Shown here: positions 8,851 through 17,684 of the stretch, one piece after another
Layout of the letters: every line of letters starts with the position of its first letter
Numbering within the stretch: position 1 is the stretch's first letter
Origin: Emergencia timonensis
Lineage (GTDB): Bacteria > Bacillota > Clostridia > Peptostreptococcales > Anaerovoracaceae
Length of the DNA stretch: 64,000 nt
Assembly (NCBI RefSeq): GCF_900086585.1
Contig: NZ_FLKM01000008.1
Location: 1,302,001 to 1,366,000 of the forward strand
Direction: 5' to 3'
Position numbers and translations under genes: made by a program
Notes under the pieces: model-generated
What the model saw: the letters and a program-made list of their open reading frames with translations, nothing else
The model's database searches: none
What the model was told of the DNA's origin: nothing

Positions 8851-9015
8851 CATAGGAAATATCGTCCAAAGGACGTATTTCCGTATGTTTCATCGTTTGC
8901 TTTACTCACTCCTCCAGTCGCTAACGTGCCTTTCGCTGTCCGTTTCGCTCGAGCCAGCTAAAGCTGGGGCGAAAGGGCAAAGAGCGTACCTTGCGAAGCG
9001 TCGCCCCTTGCGGGC
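8851..9015. repeat. Copy A of a dispersed, hairpin-rich intergenic repeat
   Basis: It opens with AGGAAATATCG and a hairpin (GGAAATACGT-type arms around a CCAAAGG loop). A nested hairpin TTTCGC..CCAGCT / AGCTGG..GCGAAA follows at ~8937-8974, and then GCGTACCTTGCGAAGCGTCGCC with a CCCTTG tail. The opening and the GCGAAGCGTC block recur with a few changes after groEL (copy B, ~32311-32381). It is non-coding and lies within the leader of the downstream surface-protein gene. Confidence 0.5.
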
Positions 9016-9020
9016 GGCAT

Positions 9021-9144
9021 GTGGAAATGGGAATCTTGAAGCCCTAGCCCGATTTACTTTAAGTAAATCGTTGGCAGGTCTCATGCGAAAAGTCCCCAAA
9101 TCTTGATTTGGCAGACTTGACCGCTTGATTCCGTCATTTCCACG
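9021..9144 (+). other. Highly structured leader element with nested inverted repeats
   Basis: The outer arms GTGGAAATG..GGAATC (9021-9035) and GATTCCGTCATTTCCAC (9128-9144) pair with a 2-base bulge and enclose ~92 bases. Inside are a 21-base perfect palindrome CGATTTACTT-T-AAGTAAATCG (9050-9070) and a second hairpin, AAGTC-CCCAAATC / GATTTGG-CAGACTT (~9089-9115). This looks like a multibranched RNA or a small palindromic element. It ends 42 bases before the start codon at 9187. Confidence 0.55.
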
Positions 9145-9186
9145 ATCTTTATGAACCGAAATAAAGTATAAGGAGAGAACGATAAT

Positions 9187-11988
9187 ATGAAAAAGTTTTT
9201 AGCAATGCTGCTCACTGCAGGTCTGGTAATCTCCATGATTCCAGGCGTTGCTTTTGCGGAGGAGGTTCCGGCAGAGCCCGTAGCCCAAATTGGAGGGGAT
9301 AAATTCCCTACACTGCAAAAGGCTTTCAACTCTGTAAGTACGAGTTCAGAGACAGAGATTACCTTGCTTGCAGACGTTGAGGAAGAAATTACTATTGATT
9401 ATAATGACTACCGTAGTTTTATTCTGGATTTGAACGGATCCACCATAGGGGGGACGATTCAGAATGTCACTAGTTATTTGACCATTCAAGACAGCAGCGA
9501 GGGAAAGACAGGGACAGTAAATGCTTCTATTGAGCTTACTGGAGACATCAATACTTGGAAAAATTCGAAGCTCACAATACTGAGTGGAACTTTCACGGGA
9601 GACATTGTTGCAGGCAATAAAGGCACACTTTGTGTCGAAGGCGGGACGATTGACGGTACGATTACAAAAAACTCGGGAACAGTGGTGTGCACTGGTGGCT
9701 TATTTAAGGTGCAACCGGGAAATGATATGCTGGGAACAGGATATATCGTTAACGAAAATAAAATTGAGGGCTATTATCAGGTGGAATCGGATAAGGTTGC
9801 TCAGATTGGAGATAAGACCTATAATACGCTGAAAAAGGCGTTGGCTGCTGCGAAAGATGACGATACCGTGATCCTCTTAAAGGATCAAATTAATATAGGC
9901 AGTATAAACTATTATGTTATAGAGGATGCTATCATATTGGACTTGAATGGTAAAACGGTTTCGACGACAGGTACCAGGACAATTTATACTAATAAAAATG
10001 ATGTAACAAAAAATATAACAATTAAAAACGGAACGATACTCAATACAAACACTTCCAATAATCCTTCCGTGGGAATTCTGGCTGAACAGCGAGTCAATCT
10101 GACCCTGGAAAATGTGACAGTGGAAGCAGCCGGTACCAACGGTTATGGAGTTTTTGCAAATCCCAAAGAGAATATTGTACAGCCAGTGATTACCGTCAAG
10201 GGCGACAAGACGAAAATTTCGGGGAATGTGGCAGGCATTGCTGTAAACGGCTATGGGGAGGATGTAAGTACGACTACTTTGCATGTGGAAGACGGTACGA
10301 TTGAAGGCGGCAGGTATGGCATAGCAGGCAATGGTGAGCAACACAATACAGAGATCACGATAAATGGCGGAACGATTATTGGGGGCTCTTGTGGCATTTT
10401 TCACCCACAGGATGGCAAGCTGGACATCTCCGGCGGAAACATCACAGGCGCTACAGGCATTGAAATGCGGGCAGGGGAACTGAATGTTTCAGGCAGTCCT
10501 GTAATTACTGCTACGGGCGAGTACACGTCCGACAGCAATGATTCAGGAAATACGAGCAGCGGAGTAGGCATTGCGGTCGCCCAGCATACAACCAAGAAAC
10601 CTATTTCTGTCAAAATTGACGGCGGAACGATCAAAGGAGAAAAATCTCTGGCGGAGATGAATCCGGAGGAAAATGACAAAGAAGATATCTCCAAAGTGAC
10701 CATAGACGTTAGGGGTGGAACCTTTGATGGTGAGGTAGATGCAGAAGATGTCTCTAAATTTATCCACGGTGGAACATACTCAACAGACCCGACAGGTTTT
10801 GTTGGCGATGACAGGTACGCATACAAAATGAACGAACAATACATCGTTGCCCCAGAAGGATATCAGTCGGCAAATTGGGTATTTGAAAAAGACGCAGTCA
10901 ACGACAAGCTGTATATTGGCACTTATCATATTCCATATGTTCCGCCTGCTCCAGTTGATCCGATAACCAACACCGGATCCGCTTCATCTGAATCGGCCAC
11001 AACCAATGCAGATATCAGTAAGGATCCGGCTTCTACAAAGGAAGAAAAAACGGAAGTCACGGAAGACAATAAAGAAGTAACGACGACAACAATTAAGATT
11101 GCGCCGGAAACGGCAGAGAAGATTGTACAAAGGGCAATTCAACACAGTTCTGCCCATATTGTCATAGATGCGACCACAAGCAAGGCGGTAAATACTGGTG
11201 CGGGTGACAAGACAGAAGTTGTTCTTCCGGCGAGCACGATTTTGACCCTGGCCGAAAAGACAACAGCAGATGTCGTGATAAAATCAGATATAGCTGAGAT
11301 TACTCTGGATGCAAAAGCAGTTAACGCGGTAGCAGCGCAGACAAGTGGGGAGATAGCTGCAAATGATACAGTAATCGTGGTTGCCCAAAAGGTCAAGGAC
11401 GAAAGCAACGAGATGAGATTTGATTTGAAAGTCGTGACGCCAAATGGTCCCGTTTTGGATTTTGATGGAGGCGATGTATTGGTAAAGGTTCAATTGAACG
11501 ATCAATTGAAAACAAAGGAACGTTTGGCCTGCCTATATATGGATGATTATGGCTGGCTCAACAGAGTGGAAGGTTCGAAAAACGCAGATGGTACCTATGC
11601 ATTTGTGACGGGACACTTTTCGGCCTATGCCATTATGGCGGAAAAAGAAGCTGACCGGCTCATTGAAAAGCAGACATCACTGACAAATGGCGTGCGGAAT
11701 ACGACGATTAAACTTTCATCTTCTCTCGTATCAAAGGGAATTAAGCTGAAATGGAAAAAATCAAAAGGATTCAAAGTAGATCAATATCAGATCTACCGCG
11801 CTGTGAAAAAGAACGGGAAATATAGCAAGATTTATCTGACCAAGAAAGGTACGACAACTTCTGTAACGAACCGAAAAAATCTAAAGAAAGGAAAGCGGTA
11901 TTTCTACAAGGTGAGGGGCGTGAGAACCATCGCGGGGAAGACCTTTTACACCAAGTGGTCAAATAAAGCAAACAGAATTTATAGATAG
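9187..11988 (+). CDS. Large c-di-GMP-controlled surface protein with beta-helix and Fn3-like C-terminus
   Basis: A 933-residue exported protein. The signal peptide (residues 1-25) ends AFAEE. Two repeats begin VAQIGGDKFPTLQKAF (~32) and VAQIGDKTYNTLKKAL (~205), followed by Gly/Thr-rich repeats of the form GTIxGG/GGTIxG up to ~540, typical of a right-handed beta-helix. A linker rich in Ser/Thr/Glu (~590-650) precedes a domain with VILP-like strands. The last ~85 residues (WKKSKGFKVDQYQIYR .. YFYKVRGVRTIAGK) form a fibronectin-III-like module nearly identical in pattern to the end of the protein at 36049-38661. A c-di-GMP-I riboswitch lies upstream, so a role in adhesion or biofilm switching is likely. 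Start: ATG after AAGGAGAG. Confidence 0.8.
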   Translation: MKKFLAMLLTAGLVISMIPGVAFAEEVPAEPVAQIGGDKFPTLQKAFNSVSTSSETEITLLADVEEEITIDYNDYRSFILDLNGSTIGGTIQNVTSYLTIQDSSEGKTGTVNASIELTGDINTWKNSKLTILSGTFTGDIVAGNKGTLCVEGGTIDGTITKNSGTVVCTGGLFKVQPGNDMLGTGYIVNENKIEGYYQVESDKVAQIGDKTYNTLKKALAAAKDDDTVILLKDQINIGSINYYVIEDAIILDLNGKTVSTTGTRTIYTNKNDVTKNITIKNGTILNTNTSNNPSVGILAEQRVNLTLENVTVEAAGTNGYGVFANPKENIVQPVITVKGDKTKISGNVAGIAVNGYGEDVSTTTLHVEDGTIEGGRYGIAGNGEQHNTEITINGGTIIGGSCGIFHPQDGKLDISGGNITGATGIEMRAGELNVSGSPVITATGEYTSDSNDSGNTSSGVGIAVAQHTTKKPISVKIDGGTIKGEKSLAEMNPEENDKEDISKVTIDVRGGTFDGEVDAEDVSKFIHGGTYSTDPTGFVGDDRYAYKMNEQYIVAPEGYQSANWVFEKDAVNDKLYIGTYHIPYVPPAPVDPITNTGSASSESATTNADISKDPASTKEEKTEVTEDNKEVTTTTIKIAPETAEKIVQRAIQHSSAHIVIDATTSKAVNTGAGDKTEVVLPASTILTLAEKTTADVVIKSDIAEITLDAKAVNAVAAQTSGEIAANDTVIVVAQKVKDESNEMRFDLKVVTPNGPVLDFDGGDVLVKVQLNDQLKTKERLACLYMDDYGWLNRVEGSKNADGTYAFVTGHFSAYAIMAEKEADRLIEKQTSLTNGVRNTTIKLSSSLVSKGIKLKWKKSKGFKVDQYQIYRAVKKNGKYSKIYLTKKGTTTSVTNRKNLKKGKRYFYKVRGVRTIAGKTFYTKWSNKANRIYR

Positions 11989-12010
11989 CAGATTTAATGG
12001 AACTTTGCGA

Positions 12011-12046
12011 AAAGGTGTGGCGTGTTAGCCATGCCTTTTCTTTTTG
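12011..12046 (+). terminator. Terminator of the surface-protein gene
   Basis: Arms GGTGTGGC / GCCATGCC (with G-U pairing) are flanked by AAAA and TTTTC-TTTTT, 23 bases after the stop codon. Confidence 0.75.
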
Positions 12047-12432
12047 CCCGTTATCGGCTCTGCCCGACAGGGAGCTTCCACGATACTTTTGTGCTGCTAC
12101 GAAAATATTTTATCCTATGACCTAAATGTCTCGTGACGATAGGTGAAAAAGAAGCAGTAAGAGGGCTTTGATGAGGTATCGGGGCGGATTTTGATGATCT
12201 ATACTGAATAAAATTGCCAAAGTCGGTGGGAATGCAGACCGTACAATGGAGTATTAGTGGTATTTTGGGATATTGATGCCTTTGATGTGAGGTCATTTAG
12301 GTCAAACGATAGAAAAAGTTTCATATAGCATAAAAGTATCGTGGTGATAAGCGCAGACAAAAATAAATGGAAGAAAATGGTTGACGCATCCTGGGCGGTG
12401 ATGTAAAATAATGTAAAAAGGAGGCGGAGAGA
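12047..12432 (+). promoter_or_regulatory. Intergenic region with promoter for the nuclease-like gene
   Basis: Most of this stretch shows nothing recognisable. Near its end TTGACG (12381-12386) and TAAAAT (12404-12409) are spaced by 17 bases, followed by AAAGGAGG before ATG 12433; this is a good sigma-A promoter for the next gene. Confidence 0.7.
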
Positions 12433-13218
12433 ATGTTCGACAGTGGCAGTTATGTCGCTCGCGATTTGGCGCATCAACAGCGGATGCGGAGACTTTTGAT
12501 GCAGCAGAAAAGGGGGCTGCCGAAGGGGAGACTGACAACGACGAAGATAAACGGAAGACTTTACTATTATCGAGTGGTTGACGGGAAAAAGGAATATCTT
12601 GGCACTGGGGAAAATGAGATAGTGCTGAAATTACAGAAGAAGTATTTTATTGAAGAAACCGTTAAACGGATTGATAAGAACTGCAAGTACATGGACAAGC
12701 TCATAGCAGGCTACGCCAGCGTGGATCCGGAGGACATCATGGAGGCTGCACCACGTGCCTATCAGTCGCTGCCAAAGTCCTGTTTCACCATGGTAGGCAT
12801 CAACAACCAGAGGGGGTGGAGTTATGAACCCTACAAACGGTACATGGGCTATCCAGAGCAGCTCAACAATAAAACCCTCAAGGGAGATTTTGTCAGATCA
12901 AAATCTGAGGCGATCATCGCCAACATGCTATTTGTAAAAAAGATCGAGTACCACTACGAAGAAGAACTTGTGCTGGGAGAATACACCTTTGCGCCGGACT
13001 TTAAGATTGCAGTGAAGAGCCAACGGAAATGCAAACTGTTGGAACACTTTGGCCTGATTGGCGACAAAGACTACCGGGATACCTGCATGTGGAAAATCCG
13101 AACGTATCTGGAATTTGGTTATCGGCCATATGAAGACATCCTCTTCACCTATGATGATAAGGACGGCCATATCAATACACTGGATATCGACAAAGTCATC
13201 GAGTCATTTTGCAGATAA
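12433..13218 (+). CDS. PD-(D/E)XK nuclease-like protein, function unknown
   Basis: A 261-residue cytosolic, basic protein. Residues ~155-235 resemble a PD-(D/E)XK fold: KSEAIIANMLF (conserved helix with a Glu after Ser), YTFAPDFKI (the PD strand), then KLLEHFGLIGDKDYRDTCMWKI, a strand-helix carrying the acidic residue and the E-H-x-G motif seen in uncharacterised members of this superfamily. The N-terminal ~100 residues include a short strand-rich piece (INGRLYYYRVVDGKKEYLG) and a charged helix. It stands alone with its own promoter and has no partner gene that would label it a defence or transposition factor. Start ATG follows AAAGGAGG. Confidence 0.6.
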   Translation: MFDSGSYVARDLAHQQRMRRLLMQQKRGLPKGRLTTTKINGRLYYYRVVDGKKEYLGTGENEIVLKLQKKYFIEETVKRIDKNCKYMDKLIAGYASVDPEDIMEAAPRAYQSLPKSCFTMVGINNQRGWSYEPYKRYMGYPEQLNNKTLKGDFVRSKSEAIIANMLFVKKIEYHYEEELVLGEYTFAPDFKIAVKSQRKCKLLEHFGLIGDKDYRDTCMWKIRTYLEFGYRPYEDILFTYDDKDGHINTLDIDKVIESFCR

Positions 13219-13255
13219 AGAACTGGATATCCGTTCTCCCAACTGCGGCTGCCGC

Positions 13256-14746
13256 TTAACCTCGACTGGCTCTGACCGCTTCGGACAGCCGCTCGATGCC
13301 TTCTGTCAGTTCATCCGGACTCACATTGCCATAGCAGAGCCTTACCAGGTTATCTCCCTTACTCCTGAAAGGAAAGAACAAATTGCCGGGCATGTAGGAC
13401 ACGCCCAGCTCGTGGGCTTTGCAGAGCAGTCTCTTCGGATTGATGTTCTCATTGATACAGCACCAAAGAGAAGTACCGCCCTTTGGCACAGTGAATCTGT
13501 AGTCGATATCCTCTGTATCTGTTAATGTCCGACAGAGAAGGTCGCGGTTCTGTCTGCCGAATTGACAGATCTTCTCGATAGAATCATAGATATAGCCTCT
13601 GCTGATAAACTGGCTGGCGATGTATTGATTGAGGGGGCTCAAAAATATCTGTGTGTTTTCCATGATCATGGAAAGCTTTTGAGTAATCTTTTCTGGCGCC
13701 ACCATGTAAGCTGTCCGTATACCTGGACAGATGGTGGCGATAAAAGAATTGATATAGATGACGTTTCCCATAGTATCCAGCGCCTTCAGAGAAGGTACGG
13801 GGGTTCCTTCGTAGCGGATGACGGAATCGCAGTCCTCTTCGATGATAGGAATGTCGTACTTGTAGGACAGCTCCAGCAGTTCATAACGCCGCGACAGACT
13901 GAGGACACTGGAGGTAGGAAAGTGAAAGGTAGGGATGGTGTAGATCAGTTTAGGACGATATTTGACGATTAGCCCTTCCAGATAGCGCGTTTCCATGCCG
14001 TCTTCGTCCATCGGAATGGTGATGACGTTGACGTCCATGAACTGAAAAGCCTGCAGCATATCGGGGGAAATGGGTTCTTCCGCAATAATGGTATCGCGGG
14101 ACGATAGAAAAATCTTGGCGGCGAACTGGATGGCTTCATAGGTTTCCGAAACCACTTGGATTTCTTTGGACGTCGCGTGGATATTTCGCCGCTTCAAAAG
14201 CCCTTGAATGCTGGCAATCAGTTCCGGCAGTCCTTGAGCCGGTGAAAATCCATACCAATCGAAGCCGCCGGCCCTGCTGAGTTCTCTTACGATTTCATTG
14301 AGATGCTCTCTCGGATAGAGATCCTTTGTAATGATATCTGCTGCCAGAGAGATGACCTTTTGCTCGGATTTTGCCAGTCCGTCATTATAAAACAGCTCGC
14401 TGAACAAAGAATCCATCTGCAGATACTCGTCTTTGAGCATATAGCTCAGAGCGCCGGGGTACTTGCGGCTGGAAAAGCCCGTCACTTTCTTATATTCTTT
14501 TTGCTGGCTGTAGGTGACAAAATAACCTCTGGGGGACACGGAAGACGTGATGAGCTCTTCTTTAATCAGTTCTTCATAAGCTCTGATGATGGTATTTCTG
14601 TGGACACCTGTTTCTTTAGCCAGTTCTCGCTCTGGAGGCAGCTTAAATCCGCTGACCAGCTCACCAGAGAGAATCTGTTTCTTTATGATGTTTTTAATCT
14701 GCATATATACGGGCGCACTCATCTGCCTGTCGATGTGAATGTTCAT
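13256..14746 (-). CDS. MocR/PdxR-type GntR-aminotransferase regulator with altered PLP site
   Basis: A 496-residue fusion of an N-terminal GntR winged helix (residues ~1-75; PPERELAKETGVHRNTIIRAYEEL is split across the recognition helix) and a fold-type-I aminotransferase domain (~115-490). The aminotransferase part keeps GFSPAQGLPELIASI, the PTFHFPTS strand and the P-K-GG-T motif near the end. The lysine that normally forms the Schiff base with PLP (in a GSFSKTLxPGxR motif) is replaced: the aligned stretch reads NSFIATICPGIR, with Ala at 337. The usual EDDY also reads EEDC (residues 303-306). It is transcribed divergently from the amidohydrolase-MFS pair, which it probably regulates. Confidence 0.9.
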   Translation of the reverse strand: MNIHIDRQMSAPVYMQIKNIIKKQILSGELVSGFKLPPERELAKETGVHRNTIIRAYEELIKEELITSSVSPRGYFVTYSQQKEYKKVTGFSSRKYPGALSYMLKDEYLQMDSLFSELFYNDGLAKSEQKVISLAADIITKDLYPREHLNEIVRELSRAGGFDWYGFSPAQGLPELIASIQGLLKRRNIHATSKEIQVVSETYEAIQFAAKIFLSSRDTIIAEEPISPDMLQAFQFMDVNVITIPMDEDGMETRYLEGLIVKYRPKLIYTIPTFHFPTSSVLSLSRRYELLELSYKYDIPIIEEDCDSVIRYEGTPVPSLKALDTMGNVIYINSFIATICPGIRTAYMVAPEKITQKLSMIMENTQIFLSPLNQYIASQFISRGYIYDSIEKICQFGRQNRDLLCRTLTDTEDIDYRFTVPKGGTSLWCCINENINPKRLLCKAHELGVSYMPGNLFFPFRSKGDNLVRLCYGNVSPDELTEGIERLSEAVRASRG

Positions 14747-14921
14747 TTTCCACTATCCTCTTCATTCTTGACTTTCTTTGAACTCATTATAATCTTCCAC
14801 TGCACTTTCGTAAAGTAAAATTTGGACTAGGAACAAAGGTACCATTTGGCACTTTATCGTCAGAGGAAGACGGAGTATGATGAGAAAAACGAAAATTCGG
14901 AAAATGAATGGAGGGAACATC
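14747..14921. promoter_or_regulatory. Divergent promoter/operator region between mocR-like gene and amidohydrolase
   Basis: This 175-bp divergent region holds two pairs of direct repeats that could be MocR operators: ATTTGGAC (14820-14827) with ATTTGGCAC (14844-14852), and GCACTTTCGT (14802-14811) with GCACTTTATCGT (14849-14860). MocR proteins usually bind direct repeats in such regions. GGAGGG precedes the amidohydrolase start. Confidence 0.5.
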
Positions 14922-16115
14922 ATGATTGTGATACGCAATTGCAGATTGGTAAAAGAATTAACGGAAGGTTTTGATGGCGCCGTTGGAGACGTATACATAG
15001 AAGATAATCGAATAGCGGCAATAGCAGCGCCGGGCAGTCATCAGGCTGAAGAGAAAACCTTGATTGAAATCGACGGAGACGGCAGGACGCTGATACCGGG
15101 ACTCTTCGAGATGCACGCCCATCTATATGGTTTCATCTACAACCCTTATGAACTGCAGTGCGCTACTGAAGGGAAAATCGTATTCGGTGCGCTGGACTTT
15201 GCCGGTGAATACCTGAAACAGGGGTTTACCACCATCAGAGACTGCGGAAGTTCGTATAACTGTGCGGCTTCCGTGAGGGATGCTATCAAAGCTGGCATCG
15301 TCAAGGGTCCGAGAATTGTATCCTGTGGACTGATCATCACGCCGACGGAAACGGGAAACGATACTTTCAGTGATCTTTATCTGGAAGCCGACGGACCGGA
15401 GGAGATGAGGAAGGCCTGTCGAAAAGAACTGCAGAAGGGAAATGATTTTATCAAGCTGATGGTCAGCGGCGCTTTTATGAACGAAGGGGCCGACCCGGGA
15501 ATCCAGGTGCTGGAACCTGAGGAAATCGAAGCAGCCGTGTCGGCAGCCGCGCGGAAGGGAACTTACGTCTGTGCCCACTGCCACGGAACGGACTCCATCA
15601 AAGCAGCGATTACTGCGGGAGTACGCACGGTAGAACACGGAACCTTTATCGACGATGAGGGTATCGAAATGCTAAAAAACAACGAGAATACGTTTCTTAC
15701 GCCGACGGGAGCGGTTGGACTGTACTGTCTGGATGAATCGAATCCGGACGTATCCGCGGAGTTGCTGGAACTGAGCAGAGAAGCTGCAGAAATTGAAATT
15801 GCCAACATCAACAAGGCTTATCACGCAGGACTGAAGCTTGGGTTTGGCTCCGACATCGACTTAGTCGCCCTGCGGAAACATCCAGGCTATGAGTTTATCG
15901 CCAGAAAAGAGTACTACACTTTTGATGATCTGGATATCCTGCTGCAGGCCACAAAAAACAGCGCGGAGATCATGGGATTTGGTCACTCCCTGGGAACGAT
16001 CAAAGTGGGCAAGCTGGCTGATCTGGTCTTGGTGGACGGAAACCCTGATGAAGATATTTATGTGATGACAAAGCCGCCGGTCCACGTGATCAAGGACGGC
16101 GAGATACTCGTTTAA
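14922..16115 (+). CDS. Metal-dependent amidohydrolase (imidazolonepropionase/prolidase-like)
   Basis: A 397-residue cytosolic hydrolase of the amidohydrolase superfamily. In order: a beta-sandwich N-terminus, the GLFEMHAHLYG metal site (HxH), a lysine in FIKLMVSGAF that may be the bridging ligand, VCAHCHGTDSI and VRTVEHGTFID (metal-binding His residues), and GFGSDIDL with the catalytic Asp. The C-terminal strands GKLADLVLVDGNPDEDI complete the sandwich. This subfamily hydrolyses cyclic amides or Xaa-Pro/Xaa-Arg-like peptides; the substrate is not readable. Start ATG 14922 is chosen for GGAGGG upstream, over in-frame ATGs from 14877. An MFS gene follows after 15 bp, so the pair probably imports and hydrolyses one substrate. 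Confidence 0.88.
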   Translation: MIVIRNCRLVKELTEGFDGAVGDVYIEDNRIAAIAAPGSHQAEEKTLIEIDGDGRTLIPGLFEMHAHLYGFIYNPYELQCATEGKIVFGALDFAGEYLKQGFTTIRDCGSSYNCAASVRDAIKAGIVKGPRIVSCGLIITPTETGNDTFSDLYLEADGPEEMRKACRKELQKGNDFIKLMVSGAFMNEGADPGIQVLEPEEIEAAVSAAARKGTYVCAHCHGTDSIKAAITAGVRTVEHGTFIDDEGIEMLKNNENTFLTPTGAVGLYCLDESNPDVSAELLELSREAAEIEIANINKAYHAGLKLGFGSDIDLVALRKHPGYEFIARKEYYTFDDLDILLQATKNSAEIMGFGHSLGTIKVGKLADLVLVDGNPDEDIYVMTKPPVHVIKDGEILV

Positions 16116-16130
16116 GAAAGGAAGTTCATA

Positions 16131-17402
16131 ATGGATAAGAATACCTCGATAAGAAGAAAACTGTTTCTCGCCTGTATGGTGACGTTCTCCAGTATCGTAC
16201 TGCTGATTCCCTACCTGGCTTACGATTTTTATAATCAATTTCTCAATACGTATGGCGTGACAGATAGTCAGATGGGCTGGCTCCTCACTGCTTATGCAGC
16301 TTCCGCCGTCCCCAGCTATTTTATCGGCGGCTGGATTGCTGATATCATCAATCCGAAAAAGCTTGTCATCGCATCCTGCGTGACGACGGCGCTGGTATCC
16401 TTTGCCGTAGCCATGTGCAGTTCCTTTGTGATGCTGGCACTGCTGTTCTTCTGCTTTGGCATTACAGCCATTACCCTCAACTGGAGCGCTTATTTGAAAA
16501 TCATCAAAATGCTGGGCGGCGATGATGAGCAGGGCAGGCTCTTTGCTATGACCGATATCGCATACTCCATCATGTCCCTGGTGCTGCAGTACGTGGTATT
16601 GGCCATTATCACCTATGCGCTGGCTGATAATCCCAACGGTTTCAAAATCGCTTATGTCATTTACGGCGTACTGAGCATTTTGGTCGCCGCAGCGATCTTC
16701 TTCCTGATTCCGAACATGGAGTATGAGAAAGAGGGCAAAGGGATCAGGGAGGACCTCCGCCTCTTGGGACATGCGGCAAAACTGCCGATCACCTGGTACC
16801 TGGCAATCTTCACCCTGGGCTATTTTTTGATCAGATCGGTGATTCCGTATCTCAATCCATATCTGACGGATGCCTATGACCAAAGCATTCCTTTTGCACA
16901 GGCTTTTACGGCTGCAATCAGAACAGGCGCGCTGATGATCTTCTCACCGATCGGCGGGATGCTCAGGGACCGCATGGGGCAATCCGCCAGCAAGCTGATC
17001 AACCGCTTTTCCCTGGGCTGCATTTTTTTCTCCCTGGTCATGATGTTCATCCCTCAGGGAAAGCAGTACGCCGTCTGGATTATGGCGGTAGCAGTGCTGG
17101 TACTGATTTGCAATGCGATGATGTCTAATTTCCTCTACACCTTGGTTACGACAGCGTCAGTTCCTGTATTATACGTAGGAAGTGTCTATGGTATCGCTTC
17201 TGCCATCGGGTATTCTTCAGATCTTTGGCTCTATACCGTCTGCGGCAGTTGGCTGGATTCCATGGGAAATGACGGATACAGGTATATTTGGCTGGTAGGC
17301 GCAATGGGCGGACTGATGATGCTGGCGATGGGTATCGCCGTGGCGAAGAGGTATGGAAGTGGCGGTGAGACGGGGACGGACAAAGGGGAGCAGGCCGCAT
17401 AG
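16131..17402 (+). CDS. MFS transporter
   Basis: A 423-residue, 12-segment major-facilitator permease. The first helix pair contains NTYGVTDSQMGWLLTAYAASAVPSY, followed by the loop GGWIADIINPKK, a variant of the MFS motif A between helices 2 and 3. A matching GGMLRDRMG loop is found between helices 8 and 9. It lies 15 bp downstream of the amidohydrolase and is the last gene of that unit; GAAAGGAAG precedes the ATG. It probably imports the substrate of the amidohydrolase or exports its product. A Gly-Gly-Glu-Thr-rich cytosolic tail ends the protein. Confidence 0.88.
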   Translation: MDKNTSIRRKLFLACMVTFSSIVLLIPYLAYDFYNQFLNTYGVTDSQMGWLLTAYAASAVPSYFIGGWIADIINPKKLVIASCVTTALVSFAVAMCSSFVMLALLFFCFGITAITLNWSAYLKIIKMLGGDDEQGRLFAMTDIAYSIMSLVLQYVVLAIITYALADNPNGFKIAYVIYGVLSILVAAAIFFLIPNMEYEKEGKGIREDLRLLGHAAKLPITWYLAIFTLGYFLIRSVIPYLNPYLTDAYDQSIPFAQAFTAAIRTGALMIFSPIGGMLRDRMGQSASKLINRFSLGCIFFSLVMMFIPQGKQYAVWIMAVAVLVLICNAMMSNFLYTLVTTASVPVLYVGSVYGIASAIGYSSDLWLYTVCGSWLDSMGNDGYRYIWLVGAMGGLMMLAMGIAVAKRYGSGGETGTDKGEQAA

Positions 17403-17610
17403 CCATCTGCTCCCGCCCGCGCTCCGCGGCTATACTGAATTTGCGATTCCGCCTGGCCAATGAAAGACTGCCGCACAGTAATATAAAGTTTGAGGAATCC
17501 ACATAGCGCAGGCTGTGTGGATTTTTCAGGCTCAAAATTCCAACCCCAAAGAGAATACTCGGGACACCAAAAGGATACCACCACAATATGAAACCTCTTC
17601 AATTCCCAAA

Positions 17611-17637
17611 GAAAAAGAGAGCCATTTCTGACTCTCC
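17611..17637 (-). terminator. Terminator of the rubrerythrin gene
   Basis: Read on the minus strand: arms GAGAG / CTCTC around a short stem with a CAGAAATG interior, followed by TTTTTCTTT. It lies ~50 bases past the rubrerythrin stop. The 17403-17610 stretch between it and the MFS gene shows nothing else I can support. Confidence 0.7.
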
Positions 17638-17684
17638 ATATCTTCTATGTACTTGAATTTCAAACATTTTTAAGGCATTGACCT

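Noticed and set aside
8846..9186. CRISPR-like or tRNA-like structure in the structured leader
   Set aside because: There are no regularly spaced direct repeats and no tRNA cloverleaf or CCA end; it is explained as nested inverted repeats.
13058..14818. Plus-strand ORFs of 136-171 codons antisense to the MocR gene
   Set aside because: They are antisense to an intact 496-residue protein and show no domain.
15861..16883. 340-codon minus-strand open frame
   Set aside because: It lies wholly antisense to the amidohydrolase and MFS genes, which have clear motifs, and it has no ribosome-binding site or recognisable domain.
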